A stretch of DNA of 64,000 bases, from NCBI RefSeq assembly GCF_017312725.1, contig NZ_BOPO01000110.1, positions 1 to 64,000 on the forward strand. Reading direction: 5' to 3'. Source of the stretch: Actinocatenispora comari (lineage in GTDB: Bacteria > Actinomycetota > Actinomycetes > Mycobacteriales > Micromonosporaceae). The notes under the pieces are model-generated. The model saw only the letters and a list, made by a program, of their open reading frames with translations, did not search any database and was not told the DNA's origin. Positions 22,115 to 30,337 of this stretch are shown here, in pieces; position 1 is the stretch's first letter; the number at the start of each line of letters is the position of its first letter. Made by a program: the position numbers and the translations under genes.

Positions 22115-23922
22115 CCGACACCACCCTGGCCGGGCTGACCCGGCGCGCGCACGAACGGTACGCGACGGCCCCCGCGCTGCTCGGCCCGGCCGGATGGCGG
22201 GACTTCGCCGACCTGGGCGCGGCGGCCCGGCGCACCGCGTACCGGTTGGCGCGGCTCGGGTTGCGGCCCGGTGACCGGGTGCTGCTCGCGCTCGCCAACT
22301 GCGCGGAGCTGATGGTCTGCGAGCACGCCCTGTTCGGCAGCGGCCTGGTCCGGGTCGCGGTGTCCGAACGGTTGCACCCGCGCGAGATCGCCGGCATCGC
22401 GGCCGACTGCGCCGCGGCGCTGGTGGTCTGCGAGAACGACGCCGCGGCACCCGTCCGCGCGCTGCTCGCCGCCGGCCCCACCGGCACCGAGGCGCCGGCG
22501 CGCGCGGCACGGGCTGGCACCGAGGGCGGTGCGGCACCCGCCGGCCTCGCACGGGAGGACGAGGGCGGTGCGGCACCGGCCGGCCTCGCACCGGAGGACG
22601 AGGGCGGTGCGCCACCGCTGGCCGCCGGTACCGACCGGGCCGGCATCGCGGCACCGGCCGGCGAGGGCACGTGGCAGCCCGGCGGTAACGGCGGGGCCGG
22701 CACGGTGGTGCTCTCGGTGGCCGAGGCGGCCGAGCTGGCGGCGCCCGGCGTACCGGACCGGTGGCCCGACTGGCCGCTGCCCGGCGTCGACGACCTCGCC
22801 GCGTTGATGTACACGTCCGGTTCGACCGGGCAGCCGAAGGGTGCGATGGTCAGCCAGCGTGGCTGGGTGGCGATGCTGCGCGGGTTCTGGGCCGCGCTGC
22901 CGCCGCTCGGGCCCGGTGACGTCGCGGTGCACGCGGCGCCGATGAGCCACTTCGGCGGTTCGGTCGGCACCGCGGTCGCGTTGCGCGGCGGCGCGTCGGT
23001 ACCGGTGCGCCGGTTCGACGCCGCGGCCGTGCTGGACACCGTGGCCTGGCACGCCGCGACGGTGCTGCCCAGCGTGCCGACGATGCTCAAGGCGCTCACC
23101 GAGGCGGCCGCCGGACGTACCGATCTCGGTTCGCTGCGGGCGATCCCGTACGGCGGCTCGGGCATCTCGGCGCCCGCCGCGGCGCGGGCGCAGCAGGCGT
23201 TCGGCTCGGTGCTCTACCAGTGCTACGGCCTGAGCGAGGCGCTCGCTCCGGTCACCGTGCTGGACGCCCGGGACCATGCGGCCGGCGGCGACCGGCTCGC
23301 CTCGGCCGGCCGGCCGACCCCGGAGGTCGAGGTCCGCATCGTCCCGGTCGGCCCGGAGCCATCCACCGAACCCGGCGTCGACGGGGTGGCCGTCCCGGAC
23401 CCCGGCGAACACGTGTCCGATGTGGACGGTGCGGTCGGTGAGGTGTGGCTGCGCGGCGCCTGCGTGCTGCCCGGCTACTGGGGCAGGCCGGCGGCGAGCG
23501 TCGCGGCGCGCACCCCGGACGGCTGGTTTCGGACCGGCGACATCGGCCGCATCGACGCGGCCGGCTACCTGTACCTGGTCGACCGGATCTCCGACGTGAT
23601 CGTCTCCGGCGGCTTCACCGTCTACCCGTCCGAAGTGGAGCGTGCCATCGCCGAACTGCCCGAGGTCGCCGACGTGGTCGTCTTCGGGGTACCGCACGAG
23701 CGGTGGGGCGAGGCCGTCGCGGCGCTGGTGGTACCCGGCGCCGGTGCTCGACTGTCCACAGCGGACGTCGTCCAGGCCTGCCGGGACCGGCTGGCGAGCT
23801 ACAAGAAACCGTTGCAGGTCGAGATCGCCGACGTGCTGCCCACCTCCAGTACCGGCAAGGTCGCCCGCCGCGCGCTGCGCGCCGCGGCCTGGGACCGGTA
23901 CGAGCGTCGCGTCGGCGAGTGA
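22111..23922 (+). CDS. Class I adenylate-forming acyl-CoA ligase
   Basis: Activates a carboxylic acid with ATP and CoA. 603 aa; the start overlaps the previous stop (ATGA at 22111). AMP-binding motif MYTSGSTGQPKG at 233-244, YGLSEA in motif A5, GWFRTGDIGRIDAAGYLYLVDR (hinge/A8) and the C-terminal lysine in SSTGKVARRALR. Residues about 138-172 hold an insertion of imperfect GGAAPAGLAxEDE units that lengthens the N-terminal domain. It feeds the CoA transferase, hydratase and MaoC steps of the same cluster; the acid is unknown. Confidence 0.87.
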   Translation: MTDTTLAGLTRRAHERYATAPALLGPAGWRDFADLGAAARRTAYRLARLGLRPGDRVLLALANCAELMVCEHALFGSGLVRVAVSERLHPREIAGIAADCAAALVVCENDAAAPVRALLAAGPTGTEAPARAARAGTEGGAAPAGLAREDEGGAAPAGLAPEDEGGAPPLAAGTDRAGIAAPAGEGTWQPGGNGGAGTVVLSVAEAAELAAPGVPDRWPDWPLPGVDDLAALMYTSGSTGQPKGAMVSQRGWVAMLRGFWAALPPLGPGDVAVHAAPMSHFGGSVGTAVALRGGASVPVRRFDAAAVLDTVAWHAATVLPSVPTMLKALTEAAAGRTDLGSLRAIPYGGSGISAPAAARAQQAFGSVLYQCYGLSEALAPVTVLDARDHAAGGDRLASAGRPTPEVEVRIVPVGPEPSTEPGVDGVAVPDPGEHVSDVDGAVGEVWLRGACVLPGYWGRPAASVAARTPDGWFRTGDIGRIDAAGYLYLVDRISDVIVSGGFTVYPSEVERAIAELPEVADVVVFGVPHERWGEAVAALVVPGAGARLSTADVVQACRDRLASYKKPLQVEIADVLPTSSTGKVARRALRAAAWDRYERRVGE

Positions 23923-23949
23923 CCCCCTCCGTCACCGAAAGGTGCAGCC

Positions 23950-25278
23950 ATGACAGCAACGACGACCGGTGAGAGCCGGTTCCGGTACCGCTGGGCGGTA
24001 CTGAGCATGAACTTCCTGGTGCTCGGGCTCAACTACGCCGACCGGGCGGCGATCGGGGTGGCCGCACCACTGATCATCGCCGAGTACGGCTTCAGCAAGG
24101 GCACCTGGGGCTGGATCGCCGCGGTGTTCTCGCTTGGGTACGCGCCGTTCTGCTTCATCGGCGGCGCCACCTCCGACAAGTTCGGCCCGCGCAAGGTGAT
24201 GGCGCTCGCGGTCGGTTGGTGGTCGCTGTTCACGGCGCTGACCGCCGCCGGGTTCGGCTTCGTCAGCTTCATGATCATCCGCTTCCTGTTCGGCTTCGGC
24301 GAGGGGCCGCAGGCGTCGGTGACCGCGAAGACCATGTCGAACTGGTTCCCGCAGCGCAAGCTCGGCACCTCGCTGGGGCTGTCCCAGGCTTCCACGCCGC
24401 TCGGCGGCGCGGTCGGTACCCCGATCGTGGTGGCGCTGATCGAGGCGTTCGGCGGCAACTGGCGCGCCCCGTTCATCATCCTCGGCGCCATCGGGATCCT
24501 GTTCCTGCTCGGCTGGTGGGTCGTCGTCCGGGACCGCCCGGAGGGCCACCCGTGGGTCAAGCGCGTCGAGGTCGAGGAGATGCGGACCGACGCCGCGGCG
24601 CACGAGCAGGCCGCGGCAGGCGCGGGCGAGCCGGAGCGCAGCCTGTTCGGGTACCTGCGGATGCCGATCGTGCTCGCCACCGCGCTGACCTACTTCGGCT
24701 ACACCTGGGTGCTGTTCACGTTCCTCACCTGGTTCCCCGACTTCCTGCACGAGGCGCACCACCTGGACCTGTCGCAGATCGCCGTGACCGGCTCGATCCC
24801 GTGGCTGTGCGGGTTCGTCGGCCTCGCGCTCGGTGGGGTGTTCACCGACGCGCTGGGCCGGCGGATCGGGCTGTTCAACTCCCGCAAGTGGACCACCGTG
24901 GTCGGCCTGCTGCTGGTGGCCTGCGCGTTCGGCCCGGTCGGCATCGTGCGCTCCGCCTACGGTGCGGTGGCGCTGATGGCCGTCACCGTCTTCATCCTGT
25001 ACATCGTCGGGGCGCAGTTCTTCGCGATCATCGGGCCGGTGATCCCGTTCCGGCGGTTCGGCTCGGTGTCCGGGTTCGTGCACTTCATCGCGAACATCGC
25101 CGGCATCATCGCGCCGATCGTGCTGGGCTACGTGGTCGACGCCACCGGCTCCTGGGAGCTGTCGTTCGTGGTGTCCGCGATCGTCGTCGCGATACCGGCC
25201 ATCCTGCTCGCCGTGCTCGGCCGGGACCGCCGCCGGTACGTGCCGAGCACCGAACCCGCCGCCGCGGCGGCATCGTAG
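23950..25278 (+). CDS. MFS transporter (anion:cation symporter type)
   Basis: 442 aa with 12 predicted membrane segments. It begins RYRWAVLSMNFLVLGLNYADRAAIGVAAPL, the arrangement seen in the ACS family that imports organic acids such as hexuronates, phthalate or tartrate. The loop 2-3 motif SDKFGPRKVMA is the MFS signature. AAAGGTGCAGCC precedes the ATG, 27 bp after the ligase stop. It probably imports the acid activated by the adjacent ligase. Confidence 0.85.
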   Translation: MTATTTGESRFRYRWAVLSMNFLVLGLNYADRAAIGVAAPLIIAEYGFSKGTWGWIAAVFSLGYAPFCFIGGATSDKFGPRKVMALAVGWWSLFTALTAAGFGFVSFMIIRFLFGFGEGPQASVTAKTMSNWFPQRKLGTSLGLSQASTPLGGAVGTPIVVALIEAFGGNWRAPFIILGAIGILFLLGWWVVVRDRPEGHPWVKRVEVEEMRTDAAAHEQAAAGAGEPERSLFGYLRMPIVLATALTYFGYTWVLFTFLTWFPDFLHEAHHLDLSQIAVTGSIPWLCGFVGLALGGVFTDALGRRIGLFNSRKWTTVVGLLLVACAFGPVGIVRSAYGAVALMAVTVFILYIVGAQFFAIIGPVIPFRRFGSVSGFVHFIANIAGIIAPIVLGYVVDATGSWELSFVVSAIVVAIPAILLAVLGRDRRRYVPSTEPAAAAAS

Positions 25279-25292
25279 AGAGGGGACCGCTG

Positions 25293-26555
25293 ATGCCCGG
25301 GGCACTGGACGGCATTCGCATCCTGGACTTCACCCAGATGATGCTCGGCCCGTACGCCACCCAACTGCTCGCCGACCTCGGCGCCGACGTGATCAAGGTC
25401 GAGCGCCGGGAGGGCGAGTGGGAGCGCCGGCTGGAGATGATGGGCGAGCTGGTCGGCACCGGCGGAGCCGCCGGCGACCCGCCGGCCACCGGTGCGGCCG
25501 GCGACGGCGCCGCCACCGGCTCGGCCGGGAGCGCCACCGGCGCACCCGACTCCGCCGCGTTCCTTGCCATGAACCGGAACAAGCGGTCGGTCGCGGTCGA
25601 CCTGAAGTCGCCGGCCGGCCGGGACGCGCTGCTGCGGCTGGCCGCGACCTGCGACGTGGTGGTGGAGAACTTCCGCCCCGGCGTCCTGGCCCGGCTCGGT
25701 CTCGGCTACGAGGAGCTGCGCGCGGTGAAGCCGGACATCATCTACTGCTCCGGCTCCGGTTGGGGGCAGGACACGGTGTTCGCGAAGGAGGGTCGGCCCG
25801 GCCAGGACCTGCTGATCCAGGCGATGTCCGGGCTCGCCGCGGCCGGCGGCCGGGCCGGCGACCCGCCGACCCCGGCCGGTACGTCCATCGTGGACGCGTC
25901 GACCGCGCTGACGCTGTCCAACGGCATTCTCGCCGCGCTGGTGGCGCGGGAACGCCACGGCATCGGGCAGCGCGTCGAGGTCGACCTGTACTCGACCGCG
26001 ATCGCGCTGCAGTGCCAGGAGATCTCCGCGATGGTCAACCAGCACCGGCCGTGGGAACGGTCGGCCGCCGGGGTCGGCCAGGCGTGGCTGTCCGCCCCGT
26101 TCGGGGTGTACGCCGCCGCCGACGGCCACGTCGCGATCGCGATGGCGCCGGTGCCGAAGGTCGCCGAGCTGCTCGGCGTCGACGGCCTCGCCGACGCCGA
26201 CGCCTGGGCCGACCGGGACGCGATCAAGACGGCGCTGGAGGCGGCCACCGCGCGCCGGCCGGCGGACGAGCTGGTGGCGTCGCTGCTCGCGGCGGGCATC
26301 TGGTGCGCCCGGGTGCGGACCACCGCGGAGGCGGTCGACGAGCTGCGCGAGCAGGGCCACGACCTGGTCGTCACCGTCGACCACCCGAGCCACGGCCGGC
26401 TGGAACTGATCGGCTGCCCGGTACGGCTGTCGGACACGCCCTGGCAGCTGCGACTGCCGCCGCCGATCGCCGGCCAGCACACCGACGAGGTGCTCGCCGA
26501 GGTCCTCACCGGCGACGAGCTGGCGGCGCTCCGCGAGCAGGGAGCGGTCGGATGA
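25293..26555 (+). CDS. Family III CoA transferase (CaiB/BaiF)
   Basis: Transfers CoA between acids. 420 aa from ATG 25293 behind AGAGGGGACC. It begins LDGIRILDFTQMMLGPYATQLLADLGADVIKVE, diagnostic of the family. The catalytic Asp is Asp201 in IVDASTAL. It is shifted about 30 residues from the usual place (~169) by a Gly/Ala/Thr-rich insertion at about 54-86. NRNKRSVAVDLKSPAGRDAL follows the insert. Works with the upstream ligase and downstream hydratase. Confidence 0.9.
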   Translation: MPGALDGIRILDFTQMMLGPYATQLLADLGADVIKVERREGEWERRLEMMGELVGTGGAAGDPPATGAAGDGAATGSAGSATGAPDSAAFLAMNRNKRSVAVDLKSPAGRDALLRLAATCDVVVENFRPGVLARLGLGYEELRAVKPDIIYCSGSGWGQDTVFAKEGRPGQDLLIQAMSGLAAAGGRAGDPPTPAGTSIVDASTALTLSNGILAALVARERHGIGQRVEVDLYSTAIALQCQEISAMVNQHRPWERSAAGVGQAWLSAPFGVYAAADGHVAIAMAPVPKVAELLGVDGLADADAWADRDAIKTALEAATARRPADELVASLLAAGIWCARVRTTAEAVDELREQGHDLVVTVDHPSHGRLELIGCPVRLSDTPWQLRLPPPIAGQHTDEVLAEVLTGDELAALREQGAVG

Positions 26556-26583
26556 GTCACTCGACGCGGCGGGGAGCGGCCGG

Positions 26584-27357
26584 ATGAGCCACCTGGTGAT
26601 CGAGCGCGCCGGTGCGGTGCTGACGATCCGGATCGACCGGGAGGAGGCGCTCGGTGCCCTGTCCCGGTCGATGGTCGCCGAGCTGGGGGAGCGGCTGCGC
26701 GCGGTCCGGGCCGACGACACGGTGCGCGCGGTGGTCCTGACCGGCACCGGCCGCGGGTTCGTCGCCGGCGCCGACATCGGCGAGTACGACGGGGCCAGCG
26801 CGGCGGAGTTCGACGCCTACCAGCGGCTGTCCCGATCGGTGTTCGGAGAGCTCGCCGCGCTGCCGCAGCCCACCGTGGCCGCGGTCAACGGGTACGCGTT
26901 CGGCGGCGGCTTCGAGCTCGCGCTGTGCTGCGACTTCATCGTCGCCTCGGAGCGGGCCCGGTTCGCGCTGCCAGAGGTGAAGCTCGGCCTGATCCCCGGC
27001 GGTGGCGGCACCCAGCGGCTGGCCCGCGCCCTCGGTACCCGGCTGACCAAGGAGCTGGTGCTCACCGGCCGCACCCTCCACCCGGACGAGGCCGACCGGC
27101 GCGGGCTGCTCACCCGCCTGGTCCCGGCGGACGAGCTGGCCGGCGCCGCCGCGGAGCTCGCCGGGCAGCTGGCCGCCGGCGCCCCGCTCGCGGTACGGGA
27201 GGCGAAGCGCGTGATCGACGACGGCGTCCGGCAGGACCTGGACGCCGCGCTGACCGCCGAGCAGGCCGCGCTGGCCCGGTTGTACGCCTCGGCCGACGGC
27301 CGGGAGGGCATCGCCGCGTTCCGCGCCAAGCGACCGCCCACCTTCACCGGCCGGTGA
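26584..27357 (+). CDS. Enoyl-CoA hydratase/isomerase (crotonase family)
   Basis: 257 aa. Crotonase fold with oxyanion-hole segments AGADIGEY and YAFGGGFELAL. Both catalytic glutamates of true hydratases are present, Glu111 (GGFELALCCDF) and Glu131 (LPEVKLGLIPGGGGTQRL), so hydratase activity is likely. ATG 26584 is 28 bp after the CoA-transferase stop. Last gene of the catabolic cluster. Confidence 0.9.
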   Translation: MSHLVIERAGAVLTIRIDREEALGALSRSMVAELGERLRAVRADDTVRAVVLTGTGRGFVAGADIGEYDGASAAEFDAYQRLSRSVFGELAALPQPTVAAVNGYAFGGGFELALCCDFIVASERARFALPEVKLGLIPGGGGTQRLARALGTRLTKELVLTGRTLHPDEADRRGLLTRLVPADELAGAAAELAGQLAAGAPLAVREAKRVIDDGVRQDLDAALTAEQAALARLYASADGREGIAAFRAKRPPTFTGR

Positions 27358-27369
27358 CGGCCGGCCCGG

Positions 27370-27918
27370 CTACTCGCCGGTGCTGCCGTCGGCGAGTTCC
27401 CGGGTGATGTCGAGGTGGCCGAGGTGCCGGGCGTACTCCTGGATCAGGTGGCAGTAGATCCAGCCGAGCGTCGGTGCCTGCTCGTCGCCGGCGAACCGGC
27501 CGGTGTCCGCGCCGCGGTCGGTGATGCGGTGCCCGGCGACGGCGGCCCGGCACCGCTCGACCTCGTCCCGGTGCCCGGCCAGCAGGCTCGCCGCGGTGGC
27601 GCCGGCCGGCACCCGCCACGGCGCGTCCGTCTCGTCCGGGTCGGCGTCGGCCCACACGTCGTCGAGCCGCTCGCCGGCGAAACCCCAGCGCAGCCAGCGG
27701 CGCTCCACGTTGGTCAGGTGCCAGACCAGCCCGAGCGGCGACCAGCCGGACGGCACCCGGCTGACCATCAGCTGCTCGTCGCTCAGCCCGGCCAGCTTGC
27801 GGGCCAACGCTTCCCGGTACCCGTCGAGGAACCCGACCAACAGTTCGTTCAGATCGCCGACCGCCGGGCTCGGCTCCTGCAACGCGTCCCGCCGCGGCGC
27901 GGCCTGCTGCTCACCCAT
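27370..27918 (-). CDS. DinB-family protein (DUF664)
   Basis: 182 aa four-helix-bundle protein. The metal-binding histidines are expected in LGLVWHLTNVERRW (DUF664 signature) and in CHLIQEYARHLGHLDITRE near the C-terminus. Family members may be mycothiol- or bacillithiol-dependent enzymes; this one is not assigned. It converges with the enoyl-CoA hydratase gene with only 12 bp between the stops. Confidence 0.8.
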   Translation of the reverse strand: MGEQQAAPRRDALQEPSPAVGDLNELLVGFLDGYREALARKLAGLSDEQLMVSRVPSGWSPLGLVWHLTNVERRWLRWGFAGERLDDVWADADPDETDAPWRVPAGATAASLLAGHRDEVERCRAAVAGHRITDRGADTGRFAGDEQAPTLGWIYCHLIQEYARHLGHLDITRELADGSTGE

Positions 27919-27960
27919 CCCGGCACCGTACCGCCTGCCGCCGACACGACCCCGTGCACG

Positions 27961-28524
27961 TCAGCGACCCGGCGCGGGTGGCCGCGGCGGCGCCGGCGGC
28001 GCGGGTGGACGGGGCGGCGCTGGCGGGGTGGGTGGGCGTGGGGGAGCCGGGGGAGGGGGTGGCAGCGTGGTGAGGTTCGGCGGTTCGTCCGGCCAGACCA
28101 GCAGGACCCGGCAGGGCGCGTGATCCAGGACGAACCGGGTCGGTGGCGCGATGCTGGGCGGGCCGAGCCTGGTGTGGTCGCCGTCCCGGGCCAGCACCAG
28201 CAGGCCGGCGCGTTCGCAGGCGGCCACCACGTCGCGCTCGGGGTGCCCGGACCGGCGGGCCTGCCGGTCGGCGTCGCGACCCAGCCTGCTCGCCGCGGCC
28301 GCGAGCAGCAGGTCGGCGGCGCGGTCCTGCTCGGCGCCGAGCCGGTCGAGCGGGTCGGGTCCGCCGCGGCCGAGCAGCGCCTCGTCCGCCCCGCCGGCCA
28401 GCTCGACCAGCCGGTCGTCGGCGGTGGCGAGCAGTACGAGGTCGTCGTCGGCGTCCGCGACGGCGCCCGCGGCGTCGACCACCGACTCCCAGGTACCGGG
28501 CAGCAGCCAGGCCACGATGCGCAT
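27961..28524 (-). CDS. UspA-like protein with proline-rich tail
   Basis: 187 aa. Residues 1-145 look like one degenerate universal-stress (UspA) domain: an N-terminal beta strand, a long helix with GAEQDRAADLLLAAA, ERAGLLVLARDG, and the closing strand TRFVLDHAPCRVLLVW typical of Usp domains. The rest is a tail of PPAPPRPP units. The usual ATP-binding GxxG(9)GS motif is not clear. It begins 4 bp after the ArsB-like permease stop, so the two are co-transcribed. Confidence 0.6.
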   Translation of the reverse strand: MRIVAWLLPGTWESVVDAAGAVADADDDLVLLATADDRLVELAGGADEALLGRGGPDPLDRLGAEQDRAADLLLAAAASRLGRDADRQARRSGHPERDVVAACERAGLLVLARDGDHTRLGPPSIAPPTRFVLDHAPCRVLLVWPDEPPNLTTLPPPPPAPPRPPTPPAPPRPPAPPAPPRPPAPGR

Positions 28525-28528
28525 CGAA

Positions 28529-29770
28529 TCACCCGATTCCGGTCAGCCGCAGCCCGCACCATAGCGCGACGGTGGCCACGACCAGGCCCGCCGGTACCGT
28601 CGACACGCCGAGCCGCAGGAACTCGCCGGCGGCCGGCCGGGCGTCGTGCGCGTGCAGGATCCGGCGCCACAGCAACGTGGCGAGCGATCCGACGTAGGTC
28701 AGGTTCGGCCCGATGTTGACGCCCAGCAGCACCGCGAGCACCAGGCCCGGCCGCGCCGCCACGACCGGTACCAGGATCAGCGTGGCGGGCAGGTTGTTCA
28801 CCAGGTTGGCGAGGATCGCCGCGAGCACCGCGACGGCGAGCAGGGTGAGCAGCCCGGTACCGCCGGGTACCAGGGTGTCGACCAGGTCGGCGAGCCCGGC
28901 CCGGCGCACCGCGAGGACCACCACGCCCAGGCCGAACACGAACGCGAGGAAGCCCGGGTTCGCCGCTCGCACCAGGTGCAGCAGTGCGGCCGGCCGGCGT
29001 ACCCGGCGGGCGGCGAGGACGAGCGCGCCGGCCGCGGCCACCCAGGCCGGCGCGATCCCGAACGGCTCCGCCACCGCGAACCCGACCAGCGTGGCGGCCA
29101 GTACGGTCAGCGCGAACACCGGCGGCCGCGGGCCCGGCAGCGGCGCCACCGCGTGCGTCGGGGTGCCCAGGTCGGCCGCGAAGAACCGGCGGAACACCAG
29201 GTACTCCACCGCGATCACGGCCAGCCACGGCACCGCCATCAGCCCGGTGAACGACACGAACCCCAGCCCGGACGCCGCGAACGCGAGCAGGTTGGTCAGG
29301 TTCGACACCGGCAGCAGCAGCGAGGCGGAGTTGGCCAGGTGGGTGCAGGCGTACACGTGCGGCCTGGCCCGCACCGACAGCAGCGCGGCGGTCCGGAACA
29401 CCACCGGGGTCAGCAGCACCACGGTGGCGTCCAGGCTCAGCGCCGCCGTCACCACCGCGGCCACCGCGAACACCACCGTCAGCAGCCGGCGCGGCGAGCC
29501 GCGGCTGGCCCGGGCGGCGAGCGTACCGGCGAAGTCGAACACCCCGGCGTCCGCGGCGAGCTGGGCGAGCACCAGGACCGCGGCGAGGAAGCCGACGGTG
29601 GGGCCGAGCGAGCCGAGCTCGTGCACCGCGAGCCGCACCGGCACCAGCCCGAGGGCGACCGCGAGCAGCGCCGCCGGTACCGCGGCCACCGCCTCGGGCA
29701 GCCGGCGCGGCCGCACGATCGCGAACGCGAGGACGGCGAGCAGCAACGCCACCGCCCCCACCGTCCGCAT
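28529..29770 (-). CDS. ArsB/SLC13-type ion permease
   Basis: 413 aa integral membrane protein with about 11 segments. Resembles ArsB/NhaD/SLC13 permeases: LSLDATVVLLTPVVFRTA and LANSASLLLPVSNLTNLLAF match the conserved re-entrant motifs (GLDATVVLLTP; ANxAS). Such proteins export arsenite or transport anions. No arsR, arsC or acr gene is adjacent, so arsenite export is only one possibility. Followed at 4 bp by the Usp-like gene. Confidence 0.8.
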   Translation of the reverse strand: MRTVGAVALLLAVLAFAIVRPRRLPEAVAAVPAALLAVALGLVPVRLAVHELGSLGPTVGFLAAVLVLAQLAADAGVFDFAGTLAARASRGSPRRLLTVVFAVAAVVTAALSLDATVVLLTPVVFRTAALLSVRARPHVYACTHLANSASLLLPVSNLTNLLAFAASGLGFVSFTGLMAVPWLAVIAVEYLVFRRFFAADLGTPTHAVAPLPGPRPPVFALTVLAATLVGFAVAEPFGIAPAWVAAAGALVLAARRVRRPAALLHLVRAANPGFLAFVFGLGVVVLAVRRAGLADLVDTLVPGGTGLLTLLAVAVLAAILANLVNNLPATLILVPVVAARPGLVLAVLLGVNIGPNLTYVGSLATLLWRRILHAHDARPAAGEFLRLGVSTVPAGLVVATVALWCGLRLTGIG

Positions 29771-29949
29771 GCCGGCAGGTTACGCGACGTACCGGCCGGC
29801 GTTCGGCGGAAGAGTCGGTGCGTCGAACGGGTTTCGCCGGGCCGGACGCGGGCTTACGATGCGCCTGCCCGTCGCGTGACGGGCGTCATACCGCTCGGTG
29901 CGGGTGAACCCCCAGCCGCACCGTTCCGGGAGGAGGAGGCGGTCTCACC

Positions 29950-30225
29950 GTGACCGAACCTGAATCAGGCGGCGCGTCCGGCTCGGACGGCGCCGCCGGG
30001 GAACCGACGTCCGGCGACGTGCCCCGCCGGTCCGACCGCAGCGCCTGGAACTGGCTGCTGCTGTTGCCCATCGTCATCCCGCTGATCACACCGCTGTTCA
30101 ACCGGGACCATCCGCGACTGGCCGGGATCCCGATGTTCTACTGGCTCCAGATCGCGTTCATCATCCTCGGCGTCGGCGCCACCACGATCGTCTACCAGGT
30201 CGGAAAGCGGAGGCGGTCCCGATGA
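29950..30225 (+). CDS. DUF3311 small membrane protein
   Basis: 91 aa. After a hydrophilic N-terminus there are two membrane helices (WNWLLLLPIVIPLITPLFN, then FYWLQIAFIILGVGATTIVYQVG) matching DUF3311. This family is nearly always encoded just before a monocarboxylate sodium/solute symporter, as here, and is thought to assist it. GTG 29950 follows GGAGGAGGCGG. Confidence 0.85.
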   Translation: MTEPESGGASGSDGAAGEPTSGDVPRRSDRSAWNWLLLLPIVIPLITPLFNRDHPRLAGIPMFYWLQIAFIILGVGATTIVYQVGKRRRSR

Positions 30226-30288
30226 GCGAGCGTCAGCGAGCGAATCATGAGTGCCGCGTGGCGAGCGAGCGTGAGCGAGCGAGTCATG
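30224..30288 (+). repeat. Pair of 26-nt direct repeats between DUF3311 and symporter genes
   Basis: Copies at 30224-30249 and 30263-30288 differ at two positions; each ends in TCATG and is built from AGCGAGCG units. The first copy begins at the DUF3311 stop codon. The segment replaces a normal short operon spacer. Repeats of this AGCGAGCG type occur in intergenic DNA of several actinomycetes. Confidence 0.7.
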
Positions 30289-30337
30289 GGCATCGTGCGT
30301 CGTGCCCGATCGGGGTTCCGACGAAGGAGGAACGCCG

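Noticed and set aside
28529-29770. Definite arsenite efflux pump
   Set aside because: No arsR, arsC or arsenic-linked neighbours; related permeases carry other anions.
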